Shown here one piece after another: positions 13,101 to 28,100 of a stretch of 60,000 nucleotides of DNA (position 1 is its first letter; each line of letters opens with the position of its first letter). Location: contig NC_049993.1 of the NCBI RefSeq assembly GCF_000003815.2, positions 15,562,635-15,622,634 on the forward strand. The letters run 5' to 3'. Under the pieces are notes generated by a model. The model was not told the DNA's origin. It saw only the letters and a program-made list of their open reading frames with translations, and made no database searches. A program made the translations under genes and the position numbers. This stretch comes from Branchiostoma floridae. Its lineage: Eukaryota > Chordata > Leptocardii > Amphioxiformes > Branchiostomatidae.

Positions 13101-16100
13101 TCCTATGTAGATCCCATTGTAGGCAGTCTGATGGTGAGACAATTACAACATCCACACTTACATTGAGTGTGTAAAAACAAGTCTTAGAAAAAAAAAAGAA
13201 TTTCACAATCTTCAATTCTTAGTTCTCAAAATTAAATTAGAAAATATTCAATTGATGGTGAGGGGACAATATAAGACGATATGCAAAAGTTTGAAAACTT
13301 TTGAAAACTTTGGTCAAACCTATCTCCATAATGTTACTTTTTAAATATTTGTATCTGTCTAGTCCTTAGTACCAACCTTTGGCATATACATGTAACATAC
13401 AATCAACTGAAAATTATATAATAATTTAAAATAATTTACATCTTAAAACTTAAAGCTTTGACAGTTATTTGTATAATCTTCATTTTGACAATGAGCCCCA
13501 TACATGGTGATTGCTTTTAAGGTCATTTACATTTTTTTGCATTTTCATACAATCTAAGTCAATTATAAAATTTAAAGTTCAATGCCAGTGAAGACAGATA
13601 AAAGACTTTAAGTTAGTGTCAATCATATGTTCAAAATTTGATTTATAACAGTCAATCACTCTTACCTTGTACAAGGCCTGCCAGTCTCCCACTGAAGCCT
13701 GGCCTGATCTCATCCTGGCCAAAACTCGCTGATTGAAAAAAAAAATAAACAACAGTAACACATTAAGGATTTATGACTATGCTTATAACCTGTGACTTAT
13801 CTTGTATAAACATTGTCTCCAGTGCGTCACACAAGGTCGTTGCCCCATATACACAGTTGCTTATTAGAGTTGTTTGTGGTTGTTTGTGGTGTTTAGGCAG
13901 ACCACTTCAGAATCTCTAACTTTATTAGCTAACTCCAAAATTAAAAGATCCATCGGGAGACAAAGTAAAATATACATTGAATTTTTAATTGTAAGATTCT
14001 TTTTTTTCATATGCTTCTCAAGTTTTAAGAATAGTGGTGTACACTATAGTCTACAATATTATTATAATGCACAAAAATAGATCCTACATGTAGGTTATAG
14101 ACATAGTTTGAACCAGTCGTAGAGAATTCCAAAGGTTAAGGTATCTCGGTCGGCTAAATTGGCATTTGGGCCTTCCACTGTTTTCTTATTAATGAATTAA
14201 GACAGAATGGAGCCGTAACGAATGTTGATAGATGGGCATTAAAGAATTCTAAATCTGATTTTTTGGGGGCCAAATTGATGACGTCATCATTTTATTGGCT
14301 CTGATATTATTTTTTTCTATGACAAAATACAGCACTTTGGTACATACCACTGTAATGAAACTTCGTTTTTCGTTGCATAATGATACAAGCTACAAACGTA
14401 GTGTTGCGCAAAATGATATCTACTAACAATCTGGAGTTATTAAGAATTAATTTTTNNNNNNNNNNNNNNNNNNNNNNNNNNNNNNNNNNNNNNNNNNNNN
14501 NNNNNNNNNNNNNNNNNNNNNNNNNNNNNNNNNNNNNNNNNNNNNNNNNNNNNNNATGAAAACAAACATTTTCTAATTACTACAGATCATTAGTAGATAT
14601 CATTTTGCGCAACACTACGTTTGTAGCTTTCATCATTATGCAACGAAAGACGAAGTTTCATTACAGTGGTATGTACCAAAATGCTGTATTTTGTCATAGA
14701 AAAAAATAATATCAGAGCCAATAAAATGATGACGTCATCAATTTGGCCCCCAAAAAATCAGATTTAGAATTCTTTAATGCCCATCTATCAACTTTCGTTA
14801 CGGCTCCATTCTTTCTTAATTCATTAATAAGAAAACAGTTGAAGGTCAAAATGCCAATTTAGCCAACCGAGATACCTTAAGCTAGAATCTAGGAAGGTGC
14901 AGAAGCTGGAATGCACTCCCACTAGCTGTGAAAGCTGCACCATCCACACAAACATTCAAAACATATAATGTGCAAGAACATTGTGCTACCATTGACCTCC
15001 TTATCCTTAATGGAATGGAAATGGATATAAGTGACAATTGTTTTTTGTTTTTCTTGTATTATGTAAATATTGTATTGTATGTATGTGTTATTTGTTACTA
15101 TGTATCCAGGGCCTCCATGAATGCAGTGTCAGTCAATGATGGGAGCTTACCCTGGTAAAAGAACACAGGAAAAAAAAAAAGGTTTACTCTGGCACAGAGT
15201 GTGTGTACAGCTTCAATTTTGGGTGTACAATACTGCACACTGTACATGTATGCACCCATTTTTTTCTGGTCTCCATTTGCACCTTACTCTGCTTAGTCTT
15301 TTCTTTGGCAATTCATAAATTAGTGAGGGTGTTAGTGAACTTTCCCTCTCAATGCTTCATGCAATTGGCTTAAACTGATCACCTGACAAGGCTCTGCCAA
15401 CAGCATTCCTTCCTTTGCCCTTAGTTTGACCTTCAAAACACCTGACCTTGTAACATGATCACAACTTAAGTGTGTCACAGAGTAACTCCAGAAGACAAGC
15501 CAAGCACCTTGAACTTAAAGCTCCCCCTTCCAAAGCAGCAGCATGTCTATCTTCAAGCTGATCGTCACAGTGATCCACGACTACACTAACTTCACTACAG
15601 TCTTGCTGGCTGTGTTTGTGTTTTTGTTGATCAACAAGTTGTTTATGAGGTCCAGTAACCTGCCGCCCGGACCCCGCCCATGGCCTCTCGTCGGAAACCT
15701 GTTTATCCTGAGTCAGGTATGTCCTTAATTAGCATTCTTAACATGTAAGGTCTAATGGTTTAAGCTTTTAAAATCCTGCAAGGACAAAAAGTTGTCTAAT
15801 GACATGGTGTCTTGGGAATACAACACACATTATGATATCATATAATGGACCCAAGCATATTGAGATAAACCTAAATGCGTGTAAGATGCTTGCAATTTAG
15901 CCCCTGGCTGCAAAGAGATCAATAGAGAGTAGCTGGCCCACAACAGGATTGCAGTTTAGAACACAGTTGATGCATCCTGACAGCTTATCCTTGTACTTTT
16001 GAAAAATGTTTTGTGTCTGAGTGTGTGTCTGTGTGTGTTTGTGTATCAGTGTGTGTCTACAGTAGCAGTATTGTATTTCACTTTCCAGAAATTTATGGTC

Positions 16101-19100
16101 AGTCAATAAGCGATTGGATAGCCTGGGTACCATACCATCGAGGCGCTCGGCGGTGTAGGGGTGGCCGCCCGTACAGTTATTAATTGGTACAGGCCGGGGG
16201 AGTTCTTACGGGGTTAGATAGTAAACTCAAAAGGCGGGCTACAAGCTCTATTGGCGAAATCTCAAAGGGCAGCTAATCAGACAGGCTGACAGAAGCAGGT
16301 CGGGGTAAAGCACCCCAAAGCTGACCATGGAGAATGGTACCCAGGCTAGCGATTGGATGAAATTGTAATGATATTTGGTGTGTGGATGGTTGCTGGGAAG
16401 ACCTTCAGGGTCAATGTTGATTTTGGGTCCCCTGGGTTTTGTATCTCTTGTCCTGGACATGCTATGGTGACTTGACTTCTTGTGGAAGATAGCTATTAAT
16501 GATGAGGATTAGGTTTGAGCTCCCCTTAAAGTATGCTCTGAAATAGAGGCATTTTTATTTATAATAAATATTCCAAGTATTCCAATGATACAATCTGAGT
16601 ATTTTCCACAATAGGATATATACATGTAATTAATGCAAATTGCCATAATTCGTCTACTTGTTACTGTAGTGGTAAACGATAGTAGTTTCAGACATCGTGC
16701 AAAAAATTCCAAAATAGAAGCCAGATTTTTCTTTACTTCCTTGAAACTAACATATAGCTGAATTGTTTTTTCTTTCTTCTATACTATACATGTATACATG
16801 TAGGATGCTGCACAAATACAGTTTACTGAGTGGACAAGGCAGTACGGCAATGTCTTCACTATCTACTACGGACCCAAGCCAGTGGTGGTTCTCAATGGGT
16901 ACAACACCATCCAAGAGGCCCTCATCAACAAGGGGGACGACTTTTCAGATCGACCGGGTCTTAATAAATCTCTAGGTACCTAGAATCTCAACAATCAGGC
17001 TTGCATAATTAGTGCAAATTTTGTATATAAATTTATATTAGAGATTAGTTTTGCAGTAAGAGAGGCTTTTTATTGTGTTAGGTTAGAAAAAAAAAATTGT
17101 TGTTAATTTGAATGCGTATTTACAGTGTCTGTTTTGCAGTTGAGATGTCGTGTTGCAAAAACAGCGCAGCCAAATGTCTGGTTTTGTAGTTGAAATGTCA
17201 CTGCAAAAACAGTGTATTGATGCCAAATATCTCTACTGCAATTAAGAAATGACCCACCCGAGCTGTTTAAGTATAACCACCAAATAACAGTCCAACTGAC
17301 TTGGAATGAGTTATTAAAATAATGGCAGTTTGAGGAGGTTATACTCGCCAGAGCTTACATTGTATGTTACCATAAGCATTGTGTATATGAAAATACGTTC
17401 ATTACTAGTAACGATATCATCATAAATTTTTGTGCCGTAGGTGTTGCGTTTGCCCCGTACGGTCCAATCTGGAAAGAACAGAGGAAGTTCACCATGATGG
17501 GCCTTCGGGACTTCGGTTTTGGGAAGAGGAGTTTGGAGGGCAGAATCCTGGAGGAGGCTGAAGCTCTCAGGAGGGAGATCATAAAGACTGGTGATTCAAT
17601 ATTCATTAGGCCACAGCAAGTAAATTTTATGGATGACATCATCAGCGTGCTCATTAATTTGAATTATTGATGAGAACAATTAAACAACTTAATGTTGTTA
17701 CAATTTTTGATCAAGAACACCAAATTTTCTCTACTTCTGGCACTTTCACATTGAAATGTGTCTTTTTTTTTTATGGGTATGACGATTGAATAGAATAAAA
17801 CATGGTGTATACCCTTGGTCCCAGCCCTCCCGTGGGATGTGTGGGTTGTTTTTTTTACACATAGAGGTTTGATGCCACGGTGAATTTTTATCCGAACATT
17901 CCCATTATACTTCACCCTGCAAAGTACACATTCCTATTAAACTGAATCCACACTACATGGTGATGGATATACTCCCCCACAGCTGATGGTGTAGGTGCGC
18001 CTTCTAGCAGTTTAAAGGTGAAGTGCAACAGCACATAAATGTACATGTAGTCATGAATGTTTATAACTTTCTTTCATCCTTTCTCTCCCAGATGGTAAAC
18101 CCTTCAACATCTTCCCCTTGTTGAGGAAGGCCATAACCAATGTCATCTGCTCTATCGTGTTCGGTGCGCGGCATGAATACGAAGACGCCGCCTTTGGAAC
18201 TTTCCTAGAGGACGTTGACATCAGGTTTCGAACCTCGACCGTCATCAATCGAGTTTACCGGGTACTACGCCGCGTCCCCATACTCGGGCGATCTTCGCAA
18301 AGATTACACCAGGCAACGGAAAGGATGCGACAGTTTGTAAAAACTAAAGTTGACAAACATCACAGAGACTTTGATTCTGACGACATTCGGGACTTTGTAG
18401 ATGTCTACATAAAAGAGATGAGGAAAGGACAAAATGAGAACTTTACGGACCCACAACTTGTGCATTTGGTTATTGACCTGATTATGGCTGGAACAGACAC
18501 CACATCCCAGAGTCTGTATTGGATTCTCCTCTACATGATAGTCTATCCTGGGACACAACAACAAGCCCAGGACGAAATCTACCGTACGTTTGGAGATAGC
18601 GCTTTGCCCACGACGGCAAAACATAAGGAGGTTCCGTTTACAGAGGCGGTCATTGCGGAGGTACAGCGAATCAACAGCGTAGCTCCGCTGACTATCCCTC
18701 GCTGTACGTCAAACGATACCGTGATGTACGGATACGACATTCCGAGAGGCACCATGGTGCATGTGAACCTGTGGTCAGTATTGAGGGACCCCAGCCTCTG
18801 GGAAGAACCAGACCAGTTCAAACCAGAACGTTTCCTGGACAACCAAGGACAGTTCATGAAGAAAGATGCCTTCATACCTTTCTCAATTGGTAAATCATAT
18901 GCATTCATTTTTTGTGTCACAAAGGTACTACACACATGTAAATATACATGTAGCTCTTTATGGTATATTTAACTGCATTTATGATAATTTCACAGGGATT
19001 TAATTTTGGGGTCAGGAAGAAAATTATGTCTAAAGATAAAACAAAGGTCCAGACAGGCAGAAAAAGAATACTAGACAAGTAAGGATTTAAATAAAACTGT

Positions 19101-22100
19101 GATGTCAACAAAAAACCATTGGCAAAAGGTCTGCATTTTACTGTAATTGTCATATGAATTTGGTTTCCAACCTTATGGTTTGGTTGTCTGTATAATTTTT
19201 TCATAGTTTGGTTTCCTGTATTGGCTACAAATGCCGCTAAACAATGTAATCTTCATTTTTCATACAGGAACTGAAGTAATGATTTTGTTTTTATAACATA
19301 TAATTGGAGTTCAATCATGACTTGTGCATTCTATTTTAGACTATCTATCGCTAAAATAATGTGTTGCTTTTTGTTGATGTAACAGCCAGTGTTGTCCGTA
19401 TCACCTATACAGGTCGGCGATTCTGCCTTGGCACTCAGTTGGCCAAGATGGAACTGTTCATGTTCACCACATATCTGCTGCAGCACTTCACCTTCAAACT
19501 GCCAGAGGGCGCACCTGTACCATCTACTGTGGGGAAGCTTGGCATGTCCAATGGACCCAGGCCTTATGAGCTGTGTGCCATTCCAAAGTAGGATGGGAGA
19601 AAGGCCTGTTGACCTTGACCTAGCTATCAAGCTTTGGACGTCATCAGTCATTATTACAGTGAAAAACTATTTTACTGTGATTTTAATGTGAAGAAAATAT
19701 TTATCTTGTATGTTTATCAACAGCAAAAGAGCTGAGGTATGTCAATCTGAATGGAGATTTTAGAATCCAGAATTGTACTTTTGGCGCCGGAATCCTACGA
19801 TTCTTTATGTTCATTTTATGTTCAGAGTGTATTGTGCATCTTAGCACTAGATCATTTTTTTTGTATACCATATATACATGTAAAATATAATTCCAGTAAA
19901 TACAGGTGTCAATGAGTACTTTTGTCTATTATCATTACAGCTGTTATGTAAAGACCAGAACAGGAAAACTATGTATTGCTGGAGAGCTTACAGAATGGCC
20001 TTTCCAATACAGCAAAATAAACATCATACCATCAATCTAAAGACAGCATTCGTCATGGAAACCAATCGAAAACTGTACTAGCTAGAAGCCAACTTACAGT
20101 ACCTGAGACTGCCATGTGTAAAAACTTTCAAGCTCTGTTCAATAGTCAAAGCACAGGGGAAATGCAGGAGAAACACAGCATGAACAAGTATCAAACCTTT
20201 TTCCCCAATCAGAGAGCTTCTAATGTCGTTTTAGAGGATATATATCTGATAACTTTCTTTATTGCCAATAAGAGACTGGGATTCTTATTATGTGTTCCTC
20301 TTGTGATTCCTGGTAATCAGTCACACCCTAGGAGGAGAGCTAGGCAGAGTTGATGGGCAACAGACTCCTATATCCTTATCCCTGGGGCTAATTATGGGTG
20401 AACAATCAATTATCCATGGACATTAGCTATGATTCTGTCAGGTTTTGTTTCTATATCCTTCAGTCATACATTGGAGTATTTTAAGACAAACTGTGGAAAA
20501 GAAGTACTTTAGACAAACTGTACTCACATTGACATTTTTCATGTGTTTGAGCGAGTCCTGTAGAGATGAGGTCACCTCCATGTGAGAGGGGCTGGCAAAG
20601 AACTCCACTGCATCATGTCTCTGCTGCAGTTCCTGTAGACACTGCAGGGGGCGCTGGAACCATAAGCTGGGAGGGAGACAGTGGAATTAAGTTTTGACTT
20701 ATAATATACCTGCATTGTACATTCATGATTACCTCTATGAAAAAAAAAAGAGATTTTCAGGCAAAAACTTTGCACCACAAATTTGGCAACCTTTTGCAAT
20801 TATCATCTCAAATCAAAATCAATTCAAAAGTCATCGTCAAATGGGGACGGGGTGATCACAAGAACACAACAGAATAGTGTACAGTTATTGTACTGACCCC
20901 ATCATACGGCTTCCCAGTATGGACTTGGTTCTGTTCATTATACCTGTAACAGAAGAGTAAAGATCAATGATGACAGAGTTTCTATTAAAAATCTCGTTAG
21001 AAAGATTAACAAATACTGGAAAAGTTTGGTTAGAATAGAACAGATAGGGTCATAAAGGGGTTTATTATCTCAACTCAGCTACATAATTGATTTTTTTTAA
21101 TCATATGCCACAATGTTAATCACATAGCAGCTATTCTGATCCCTGTAAATCAAAATTTGTTCTATTGGCTTCAACCAATAGGACAGCAACTGCACTACAG
21201 TAACACTTTTGAACAGTCTGATTTTATTACTTTTTGTTTTCACTGAGGCTATTGGATTGGTCAACATGATTGACATGTTTATGATAATTGCCCCCACCAC
21301 GCTATCTGTTTGTTGTTTGGATATTTCGTAATTTTTCACAGGGTTACTTTTCTTTTTTCAAAGTAAAAGGACAGCAACAAAAGAAAAGCATGGTTGTCTT
21401 TTTCACAAGCTCCAAAGAGAACTAACAGCCAGAAAACACAGTGTGTTTATTTTCTGGCTATTTCACAGACAAGTACACACACCGTTAGGCTATAATGGAT
21501 AAAGTTCAAAAGCATCCAACAATGGCTTGTTTAGCAACTTTTTTGTGAGAAAATGTCATTTTTCACCGTTGCTAGTCTCTAAGTAAACAAAATGTACTTT
21601 TAGCACGACCATGAAATTCAGAGAACAAACATTTTCTTGAGAAACTGGCTACTCAGTCTAAGACCTCACCAAACAAGCTCAGCCCCTCTTTGGCACCGCT
21701 GCCTGACTTGTATACCGAGGGGTGGGACTCCTTCTGAAAAATCTGTAAGGCACTGGCAAAATATGGCAGGGTTGCACCTTAGCCAGAGCTACAAATGTCT
21801 GATGTCATGTATTGGGCAAACTTTGCCAAGTATTCACTGCCAGATAATATTCATTTTCGTCAACAAACAACAGCAAAATGATAACTTGAGATTAGGATTC
21901 TAATGCCATGGCAAAGAACATATTATTTTATAATCACAGTATATCACAGTTCAACCAATCAGAGCATTTCAACATATTAAATAAAATTACCTGTAACTGC
22001 TGTCGTCTATGATCATGATGTTTTCCCTGGAAACAAAGACAGATGGGAAGTTGATTTCTGGGTATCCATCTGGGACAAAGACAATAACGACCTAAAGTAA

Positions 22101-25100
22101 AGGGCTAAACCTCATCCAACTGGCCCCGGGATCCTCAAACTATTATACAAAATTAGTTGCAGTGTTCCTGCCTGTGTTCTAAGTGGCCATATTAACAACA
22201 ATATGAAATACATGCATGTGGTGCTAAAGCTTTTACACTTAGTGATTTTCTACCCTACTATGTATCATGAAAATTAGCGTGTGGTAGGGACATGCCTGTA
22301 ATAAGAAATGAAATCATGTCTTACAATGAAAACGTCTTGAGTGCCAGGACAGGTGTGCGCACGTCTGCATCCTCCAGCTCCACTCCTACTCTGTTCTTAT
22401 CCAGATACTTCAGGAGCGCTCCGGTGGCTCTCACCTGAGCAAGGTGAGAAACAAGCAATGTTTAACTGCACGAAACAGCGGTTAGGCCACACCAATTCTA
22501 TTTGTTGTTTCTCGGATTTCCCAACCCTATTTTTTTCGATTTGAAAAAGAAAAACTTTTCAAATTGATGGCCACACCTCGACAACGGGAAAATATGAAGC
22601 TGCTTGGCTACCAATTCTTTGTAAATAATCCAGAAAAAAAAACTTAATTTGAGAAGCATTTTAATTCAAGTACATCTGAAAATCTGAAAACTATTACTTG
22701 TTAAACCTGTTGTTATTTCTGTTGTGTAACTTGAGTAAGCCCCTTGATCTTTCCTACCCCCCGACTTTTTGAAAAAAAATTTTTTTTTTTTTTTTTTTTT
22801 CGACAGACCCAATTTTTTTCTGAAAAAATCCAAGAAACAACAAATAAAACTAATGAAGCCTTAGTATCAGTATCAAACAAATGGATAGATGTTGGAAACC
22901 GATAGACATTTCAAGCAGCATCCAACTCCTTTTCATCAGTGACACAGAACAGATCTTGTTAAAGAGCAGGTTTTAAACTGAAACTATGAATTGTAGTATG
23001 CAGAATAATGAGAGAAAGATTCATTTTGGATAGTGTTAACCACCATCTTTAAACTGAATTGAACCTCAAATGAAGTTCATGTGATCAAATGTTAAGTTTG
23101 TGCTTTGAAGATATGACAAAAACTGTGAATTGTATAGTTACTATACAGTTCACAGTTCCAATAATTGATACTGTATCAATTATTGGAACGCTCATTTTTT
23201 TACAATCTTTACAATCACTTGATGCCATGCATACTAGTATGATAGTGGGACCGTCATAATTGTCAAATTGAAGAAGACTGCTTACCATGTTTATATTTTC
23301 AAAAGCCACCAAAGACGACAAGTAAATGACTCGTTCTGACTCGGTGAAGTGCTGAGGGATGCTGGGTAAGTTCAGAGCCAGGATGCGTCTCTTGCACACC
23401 TCCAAACCTGTAGGACAAGGGAATCAGAGTTATTGCATGGCCATGGATCTCTGTAAGTCTGTTTCATATTTACTTTTGGGGGGGGGGGGTTAAGTTAGCA
23501 ATAAGAAAAGATTTTTTTTTTCAATAACCAGGTTGCATTAGCCTGAGTATCATCCGTATTCTACCGGGGCTCCTTACACTCGCTATCCCTTAGGGAAGTG
23601 AGTGTAAGGAGCCCCGGTAGAAATAGGATGGTACCCAGGCTAAGGTTGCATGAGACAAATGTCAATTCGTCCCCATAAACATTATAATTGCTGTTTTTAC
23701 GATCTTTTTGTTGGAGGACACAACATTTTCCCAACTTCTGAACGCATCGAAACAAGTGTTTTCTCAGGTGGGTATGACATAAATAAGATACGACATTGTG
23801 TATTCCACATCACCCTCGGTCCCAGCCCTCCCGCGGGTCAGATCACCCTCTGGCCCCGCGGTTGGGCTGGTACCTTGGATGATACGGAAATGTGGTGTCA
23901 CAAGCACTCTAAGAAGATAAACGAGTCAGGCTTACTGAAGTCAATGCTGGGTAAGACCTCCAGTTGAACACCAGCTTCCTCTACATCACTGGACAGCAAA
24001 ACTGAGGACTCTGCAGACAGAAGGAAATACATTTAACACATTGTAATCTTTGAATTGTTACTTTAAAGATTGAATAGATTCAAGCATTACTTCAGAGTTC
24101 CTGTAGTTTTATAAAAGCAAGACAGTCTTATGATTATGATTACTGAATGACCTAGTCTCCCGAGATCACGAGACCAGGTATGAGACTTGCGTCGATCTCC
24201 CCCAAACTTGTTACAAAACAGAAAATCCACCCCGATGCTATTTTATTGCCCTTACGGTATCTTTAGCCATAGTACATGTATCTGTACGTGACAATTGTTT
24301 TAAATGTTGAAATGGTCCGAGTGACTGAAATGCATATAAAAACATATCATAATGAGGGAGTACTAACATAAAACATTGTTGACATGGAGGTGCCCTTACC
24401 TTTGTGCCTGAGCACCTGAAGCATCTTTTCATCCTGCTTAGAACTGGTGATGATACAGCTGGGGGACACCTGCGTCAACACTGCAGGTGGTGCAATATTA
24501 AGTAACAGGTGTCCAGAGAACATCAGATTCTGTTCTCCAAAATCAGCAGCATCAAGAAGCTTATAATAGTATACTAGTAGATGGATCCGTATGATATTTT
24601 TTATATTGGATAAATGTTAGGAAAACGAAGGGCATGTTCGATTACAAGCCCCCTAGGGGCTGTCAATGTTACTGCAGCTGGGGAACTTTATGTTTTTGTA
24701 CAATGTAGCTCATGTTCTGAACATGCTAACTATCCAAAATGTAGGTAAAGAGTTTGGACTCAGGAACAAAGGGTATAGGTTTTGGTCCCCTAGCAGCTTT
24801 TGTAAAACTGTAGGAGCAAATTTCATTTAAAGACTGACAATAACAAATGTTTACTACAAGAGGAGGGTTACATTTAGTAGATATCATGATTTTGTGGTGT
24901 CAACTTCAAGGTTGTTTTTTCCTAGTGATGCCAAAAAAATCCACCTTCAAAATGTCTCATAATTTTCATATGAAGCAGATACTGAATTCCAATTCCTACA
25001 TGTGTATTTACCTGCTTAACGATACAATGTACAATATTCAGGATTGTATATAGGCAGGTGGTATTTCAAGCATTCTGGTCCTTTCCGGATCTAATCCCTA

Positions 25101-28100
25101 ACCAAATACAGCTGCCTGTAACAATGACATTGAACCGGTACATGGCGTATGGATATCACGTACATGTACGCACATAAAACCAATCAGCCGGCTTTGTCAG
25201 CATCTGCTCAGATTGTTACCAATTACGGCACCGTCCCAGCATCACAATTAACTCTTCCCATCCCGCAGAATCAATCCAAACAAAGTTTTTTTCTTCTAAA
25301 CAGAGATGAAATCAATCTATGTGTCCTGATTGATTGTCAGAAAGGACAAAAGCTATGAATGAATTACCATGTTAAGTTCAATACCGATACTGTAGATACT
25401 CAAATTATTGCTTTGGTTTTATGTTCATAATCTTAGCAAAAAATGCGTCACCACTACGGCAATTGTTGTTCTTTGTCTCCTGCCCCCTAAACCATAATAA
25501 ACAGTTCATTTTCTCCCTACCCCAAAAGTAAATGCAATTGCACAACTAAATGCAGTTATACAATTGCGTGTCTATCTGTCAGTACTATGTGTAGGCTAGT
25601 TTCTGCAGTGCAGTTCCTGTATGTTTTACTAGAGGGCGCTTATTGGGGTACTTACCACTATGCTAGATTTGTATCTCAAAATATTGTCTGCATTTTACTC
25701 AATCAATTGTAATGATAACATGGGAACAAGGAATACAGAAACTTATACTATCAATTTTGTTTATTATAAACTTTTTACAGATGCAAGTTATGAAATCTTA
25801 ACTTTAATTACACAAAAAAAGGCCAAAACTTTTTAATGATTGCTTATAGCCTCTAATTTTCAATGTTAATGTGAAATCCCAAATTCTGAAGCAGTCTGTA
25901 TGGTTCAAAGGGGTCTATTAACCCACTGTACATGTTTTTGCTACCCTCAATTATGTACATTCAACAACTTAAAGCCTACATGTATGCAGACTACTGTCAG
26001 AGAATGTCAGGTATATGTTACATAAGAAAAGGTTGCTACTCTTGTTGATGACTCATGTTGAGCTCAGTGTGTACGTACTGTAAATGCATTTAAGTTTGCG
26101 GGAATTTAAATTCGCAGTAGCGGTAAAGGGGCTTTTCGCAGTAGTTTTAAGTTCCCAGTAACCCCATGCTCTGTAGTCTCTTACTAAGTTACTGCCATGG
26201 AAAAATGTTCACGGTGGTTTTAAGTTCGCGGTGAAATGGCCACCGCAAGAACTGGGAACATTAAACCATCGCGAAAGTTTCTGCATTTACAGTACTATGA
26301 AGCTACTGTTAACAATGGCATCTATATATCAGTGAAAATGTGAGCATGGTTAATATAGACATGACATATGCGGTTTACTCCAATCACAGGTACTCAGTCA
26401 CATTATAACCACAGCATAACTATGAGTCATAGACGCATTCCTCAGGTATTAGTCATTCTATAGGAGCGCACTGCAACGTGGGATGGGCCTTAATTCGCTC
26501 AAGCTGTATACGCAAGGTAAAAGAAATTATAGTATTTATTACTTTGATCATAAACACTTTTAAAAATTTATGTGTGACAGTGTGGTACTGTACGTGTGTA
26601 AATTCAATTTATTTTCACATAATACATGGTTTTGTCACAGGAGCTATATATTAATAGCAAAACAGGTTTTTGTAAGTGTTTTTAAAGTAGGGCTGGTGCA
26701 ATGAACAGCACTAAGTTGTCTAACAAAAGCAACTCTGCAAACATTTCCAAATTCATAGAATGGAAAATTAAGTAACCTTGAGATCTTTATTTCATCGTAC
26801 ACACACAATTAAAAGAGCAGTAAACTTATATATTAAGTGTTTCCCAACAATATTACCATAATGCTTTAAGTAACAAGAGTGACACAGGAATGCAAAAACA
26901 TCTCAGAGACAAGTTGGCAAATTGTCAAAACATCAGGCCATACCAAATTAACTCCATGTTTCTCAGACCTTTTTGCTCTATATTGTCTTTGTCTTTGTAT
27001 TTGTAATACTAGCGACAAGCTAGTTGGGCAGCGTAGGCTGTGTATGCTGAGCAGCCAAAACAAACAATACATAAACAAACATTGTCTCCTGATTTAAAAA
27101 CACACAAGCACACAAAACTTCTCATAATTTGGCACCAACTCTCACGTCTGTCAAATAAGTCCCTGTATTTTGCAGAGCACCGTATGAAATTGGTATGGCC
27201 TAAAGGAAAAGTACAGGAATATGCAATCATTCTAAAATATAATTGTTACAGTAAAATACATGTACATAGTCTAGTCATCAGTACAACAGAATTGTATCAA
27301 TATTGCAACCTCAAAACACTCATTTCCTTCCAACCACAAAAGAAAGTCCCAGCAAAAATAACTGAGTTTACAGTAGTATGACTCAGTCTTCACCCAAGCC
27401 CTGCCCCTGCCACACCCCCAAGTTTGACCTACATGTTGGCTGAGAAGTCAACCAACATCCTGGTAAAGGTTAGCTATTCAAACCCTGAGGGTAGCGATGA
27501 CTCAGTTCAAAAGGACACCCAAGCTCTACAAAAATCATCCTCAATTCAATTCAGCCAAACAGACTATATACTAAACCAATTGTTAGATTATGATCTCTGT
27601 GTGTAATTAGGCTCTTTTTGGTACATAATTAAATTAGGATCTTTTTGGTAGGTAATTAAATGTTGGTTCAATGCTCTAATTGACTAAGAATAATTAATTA
27701 ATAAATAAAGTTTATTGCAAATTCTTGCCTGTGGGCAGGTAACATAAAACAGTGTAAAAACAATTATATCACAAGTGTCTACTCTAGTCTAAAACTAGTA
27801 ACTCTATATCCTGGGTTATTGGGTTCGACTTCTTTTTCGAAGACAGTGGAAGACAAAGATCCTACCTTTTCTATCATGTGTGGGCTTTGTGATATTAGAA
27901 GGATCACCAAGTGGATTATGTTTTCAGCAAATTTAAGGAATATTTGCCTGTTTGTGGACAGCATAAATCGAGAAGTTGTGGATGGATCTTTATGATATTT
28001 GGTATGTTGGTAGGGGCTGCTAATACTATAAGCAGTAACAATAAGATTATGGGTTCCCTATCAGCTTTCCATGGTACTACAGCAGAACGTCTAGTTTTCA

